This document shows, piece by piece, positions 62,134-64,000 of a stretch of 64,000 bases of DNA. The notes under the pieces were generated by a model. It saw only the letters and a list, made by a program, of their open reading frames with translations. It was not told where the DNA came from and ran no database searches. The position numbers and the translations under genes are program-made. How positions within the stretch are numbered: the first letter of the stretch is position 1; each line of letters begins with the position of its first letter. The stretch is from Candidatus Thioglobus sp. (GTDB lineage: Bacteria > Pseudomonadota > Gammaproteobacteria > PS1 > Pseudothioglobaceae), in the NCBI GenBank assembly GCA_028228555.1, contig JAOJBP010000001.1, forward strand, positions 186,001 through 250,000, read 5' to 3'.

Positions 62134-62969
62134 TAGGAGATAGCTCCTGCAATTAGTTCAAGCACTTCATCGGCATGGCGACATTGATATAAATCTTCAC
62201 TGTCAATGGTGTAACCATACTGTTGAGCAATATGCTCATATTTTGGCTTACGATGTTCTAATAAGCGGGGAAATATCCATCGAATAAAAGCATCTGGATT
62301 AATTTGTGCTACATAAGTAAGCCGATTTTCTGATAAGTAAATAGCCAGTTGTTCTTGTAAAAACCTAGCCTGATAGTACATTGGCTTAGGGTGTGTTTGT
62401 GCACGTTCTATTAAAGTATTTTCATTGCTTTTACTGGCACGAATGTACAAAATTACTGTGTGCTCAGCTAAGGTTTTATAAATGTTTTCATCATCAAGCT
62501 CACACAAACTTCCACCCGCATCATTGATAAAGTTGGCCACACCTTGCCGCTCTGCTTTCGCGATGAAATCAGGCACATCCAGCATAGTATTAGCCTCTGC
62601 TTGATTGAATAAAGTTTGCCGGCGCATAAACTCATCAATTGGCAATCCGCCTAGTTCAGGATTTCCAGCCTTTCCCAGAAATGATGCAACCACAGATAAG
62701 TTGTCAAAAGTGATATGGTTTTGAACGCTAATTGAGTCATTTTCGAGCAGCTCTTTTAGCTTTTCGTCCTGTTTAATGCAAGTCTTTATATTATCCAAAA
62801 TATCATTATTTAAATATTGAGCGCCAATACGATAGTCACCGGAGTAATGAAAATAATTATCATTTTTAGATAATAATTTGGCCAAATGTGTTTTTCCAAC
62901 CCCAGACATGCCTAACAGGGTTAGACGCTTATGTTGGGAGTTGATAAATTCGTTAGAAGATAGTTTCAT
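62133..62969 (-). CDS. P-loop ATPase/kinase-like protein of unknown function
   Basis: 278 residues from the ATG at 62969 (an in-frame TTG at 62990 is less likely). The only clear motif is a Walker A loop, TLLGMSGVGKTHLAK (P-loop 20-27), near the N-terminus of a shikimate-kinase or adenylate-kinase-like core. FINDAGGSLCELDDE and HTVILYIRASKSN may be the Walker B region. HKPKY, ARFLQEQLAIYL and QCRHADEVLELI are other notable parts. It lies between metA (one-base overlap) and an alaC-like aminotransferase (eight bases after it), so a role tied to homoserine/methionine or alanine metabolism is possible. I know of no assigned function. Confidence 0.7.
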   Translation of the reverse strand: MKLSSNEFINSQHKRLTLLGMSGVGKTHLAKLLSKNDNYFHYSGDYRIGAQYLNNDILDNIKTCIKQDEKLKELLENDSISVQNHITFDNLSVVASFLGKAGNPELGGLPIDEFMRRQTLFNQAEANTMLDVPDFIAKAERQGVANFINDAGGSLCELDDENIYKTLAEHTVILYIRASKSNENTLIERAQTHPKPMYYQARFLQEQLAIYLSENRLTYVAQINPDAFIRWIFPRLLEHRKPKYEHIAQQYGYTIDSEDLYQCRHADEVLELIAGAIS

Positions 62970-62998
62970 GTGTCTTGATTTTAACGCCAATCTTTTAT

Positions 62999-64000
62999 TT
63001 ATAGCAACCCATCTGCTTTAAACATTTCGCGAATACCGCGAATAGCTTGACGAGTTCGATGCTCGTTTTCGATCAAACCAAAGCGAACATACTGGTCACC
63101 ATAGTCACCAAATCCAACTCCCGGAGAGACGCCCACCTTGGCTACTTTGAGTAGTTTTTTAGTGAACTCAAGCGAGCCCATGGATTGGTAAAATTCAGGA
63201 ATTTTAGCCCAAACAAACATAGTGGCCTTAGGCGGGGTTACCTCCCAACCAATACCATTTAGTCCGCTGCATAATACGTCGCGACGATCTTGATACATGT
63301 TTGATATTTCCTTAACGCAGGTTTGATCACCCTCTAACGCTTCAATAGCAGCTACTTGAATAGGCGTAAACATGCCATAATCAAGGTAAGATTTTATTTT
63401 TGCCAATGCATTTACTAAAATAGGATTACCAACCATAAACCCAACACGCCATCCAGGCATGTTGTAGCTTTTTGAGAGTGAGAAAAACTCTACAGCAATA
63501 TCTTTAGCGCCTTTGACCTGCATAATACTGGGAGCCACATAGCCATCAAAAACAATATCAGCGTAAGCCAAATCTTGCACAACCCAAATTTCATGCTCTT
63601 TGGCAATTTTAATAACCTTCTCAAAAAACTCTAACTCAACACACTCTGTTGTTGGATTGGACGGATAGTTTAGCACCAGCATTTTCGGCTTTGGCCAGGT
63701 GTTTTTTATAGACCTTTCAAGCTCGGCTAAAAAGTCATCCTCTGGACCACAAGGCACATGTTGAATATCAGCACCGGCAATGACAAATCCATATGGGTGG
63801 ATTGGATAGGCAGGATTAGGTACCAAAACTGTATCACCAGCCCCTACTATTGCTTGCGCCAAGTTTGCCAAGCCCTCTTTGGACCCAATGGTAACAATTG
63901 CTTCTGTTTCTGGGTCTATATCAACATCAAAACGACTCTTATACCAGTTTGAAATAGCCTTTCGTAAACGAGGTATTCCTCGAGATGTTGAGTAGCGATG
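62999..64000 (-). CDS. alaC: AlaC-like alanine/glutamate-pyruvate aminotransferase, partial
   Basis: Partial: the frame stays open to the window edge, giving 333 codons plus stop; the N-terminal part lies beyond base 64000. Fold type I PLP enzyme. It begins with [17 protein letters not shown] and [15 protein letters not shown], the AlaC/class I blocks. [12 protein letters not shown] and VLNYPSNPT bind the cofactor, the PLP Lys is in [16 protein letters not shown], and the C-terminal Arg is in [22 protein letters not shown]. Such genes are often next to hom and thrC, which may lie just outside. Converts pyruvate and glutamate to alanine and 2-oxoglutarate. Confidence 0.88.
   Translation of the reverse strand, partial: HRYSTSRGIPRLRKAISNWYKSRFDVDIDPETEAIVTIGSKEGLANLAQAIVGAGDTVLVPNPAYPIHPYGFVIAGADIQHVPCGPEDDFLAELERSIKNTWPKPKMLVLNYPSNPTTECVELEFFEKVIKIAKEHEIWVVQDLAYADIVFDGYVAPSIMQVKGAKDIAVEFFSLSKSYNMPGWRVGFMVGNPILVNALAKIKSYLDYGMFTPIQVAAIEALEGDQTCVKEISNMYQDRRDVLCSGLNGIGWEVTPPKATMFVWAKIPEFYQSMGSLEFTKKLLKVAKVGVSPGVGFGDYGDQYVRFGLIENEHRTRQAIRGIREMFKADGLL

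Overview
The window looks like a chromosomal segment of an AT-rich, streamlined, autotrophic gammaproteobacterium. The best guess is the SUP05 / Candidatus Thioglobus group of marine sulfur oxidisers and their symbiont relatives. This is an inference. It rests on the AT-rich sequence, short intergenic spaces, a proteobacterial phosphoribulokinase (prkB), a complete bc1 complex, gammaproteobacterial gene neighbourhoods (rplY-pth-ychF, petABC-sspAB, ubiE-ubiJ-ubiB, tpiA-secG-tRNA-Leu), a candidate sulfur-globule-type protein and an apparent relic of sulfide:quinone oxidoreductase. No insertion sequence, prophage, integrase or CRISPR array was seen.

Layout. 1-1200: end of ampD, kdsC and a small O6-alkylguanine-DNA alkyltransferase. 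1195-7904: complete F1Fo ATP synthase operon on the minus strand (atpI-like, atpBEFHAGDC). 7905-8225: its promoter and the sqr-like relic. 8226-10727: nadK-recN. 10816-12294: grpE, a possibly structured spacer, adk. 12469-17043: dsbD with a doubled N-terminal domain, aroQ, accB, accC. 17058-22614: argC, erpA, gltA, ubiE, ubiJ, ubiB. 22733-27391: rplY, pth, ychF, gpmI, rpe. 27438-29588: rpsB with a long leader and a C-terminal extension, tsf, terminator.

29785-36613 is the accessory-looking part. It holds two small secreted low-complexity proteins, each behind a near-consensus sigma70 promoter. They lie downstream of a tight operon for an RND/MMPL transporter, a LolA-like periplasmic protein and a DUF1302-like outer-membrane barrel. 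A small coupled ORF and a DUF3147 membrane protein follow.

36640-38534: tRNA-Leu(GAG), secG, tpiA and a UPF0114 protein. 38599-44867: dnaA, a DnaA-box cluster (candidate origin), dnaN, recF, gyrB. 45015-49561: prkB, leuS, class 1B-like pyrD. 49601-53849: bioD, sspB, sspA, petC, petB, petA. 53948-59090: dciA, secA, anmK, pyrC. 59094-64000: ribF, mutY, metA-family acyltransferase, an unassigned P-loop ATPase and an alaC-like aminotransferase cut by the window edge.

How it fits together: the bc1 complex and ATP synthase serve respiratory energy conservation, while prkB, tpiA and rpe belong to a Calvin-cycle/pentose-phosphate core, with gpmI feeding lower glycolysis. Most other genes are biosynthesis and information processing. 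The most novel-looking part is 29.8-36.0 kb, where secreted repeat proteins sit beside a probable envelope export system.
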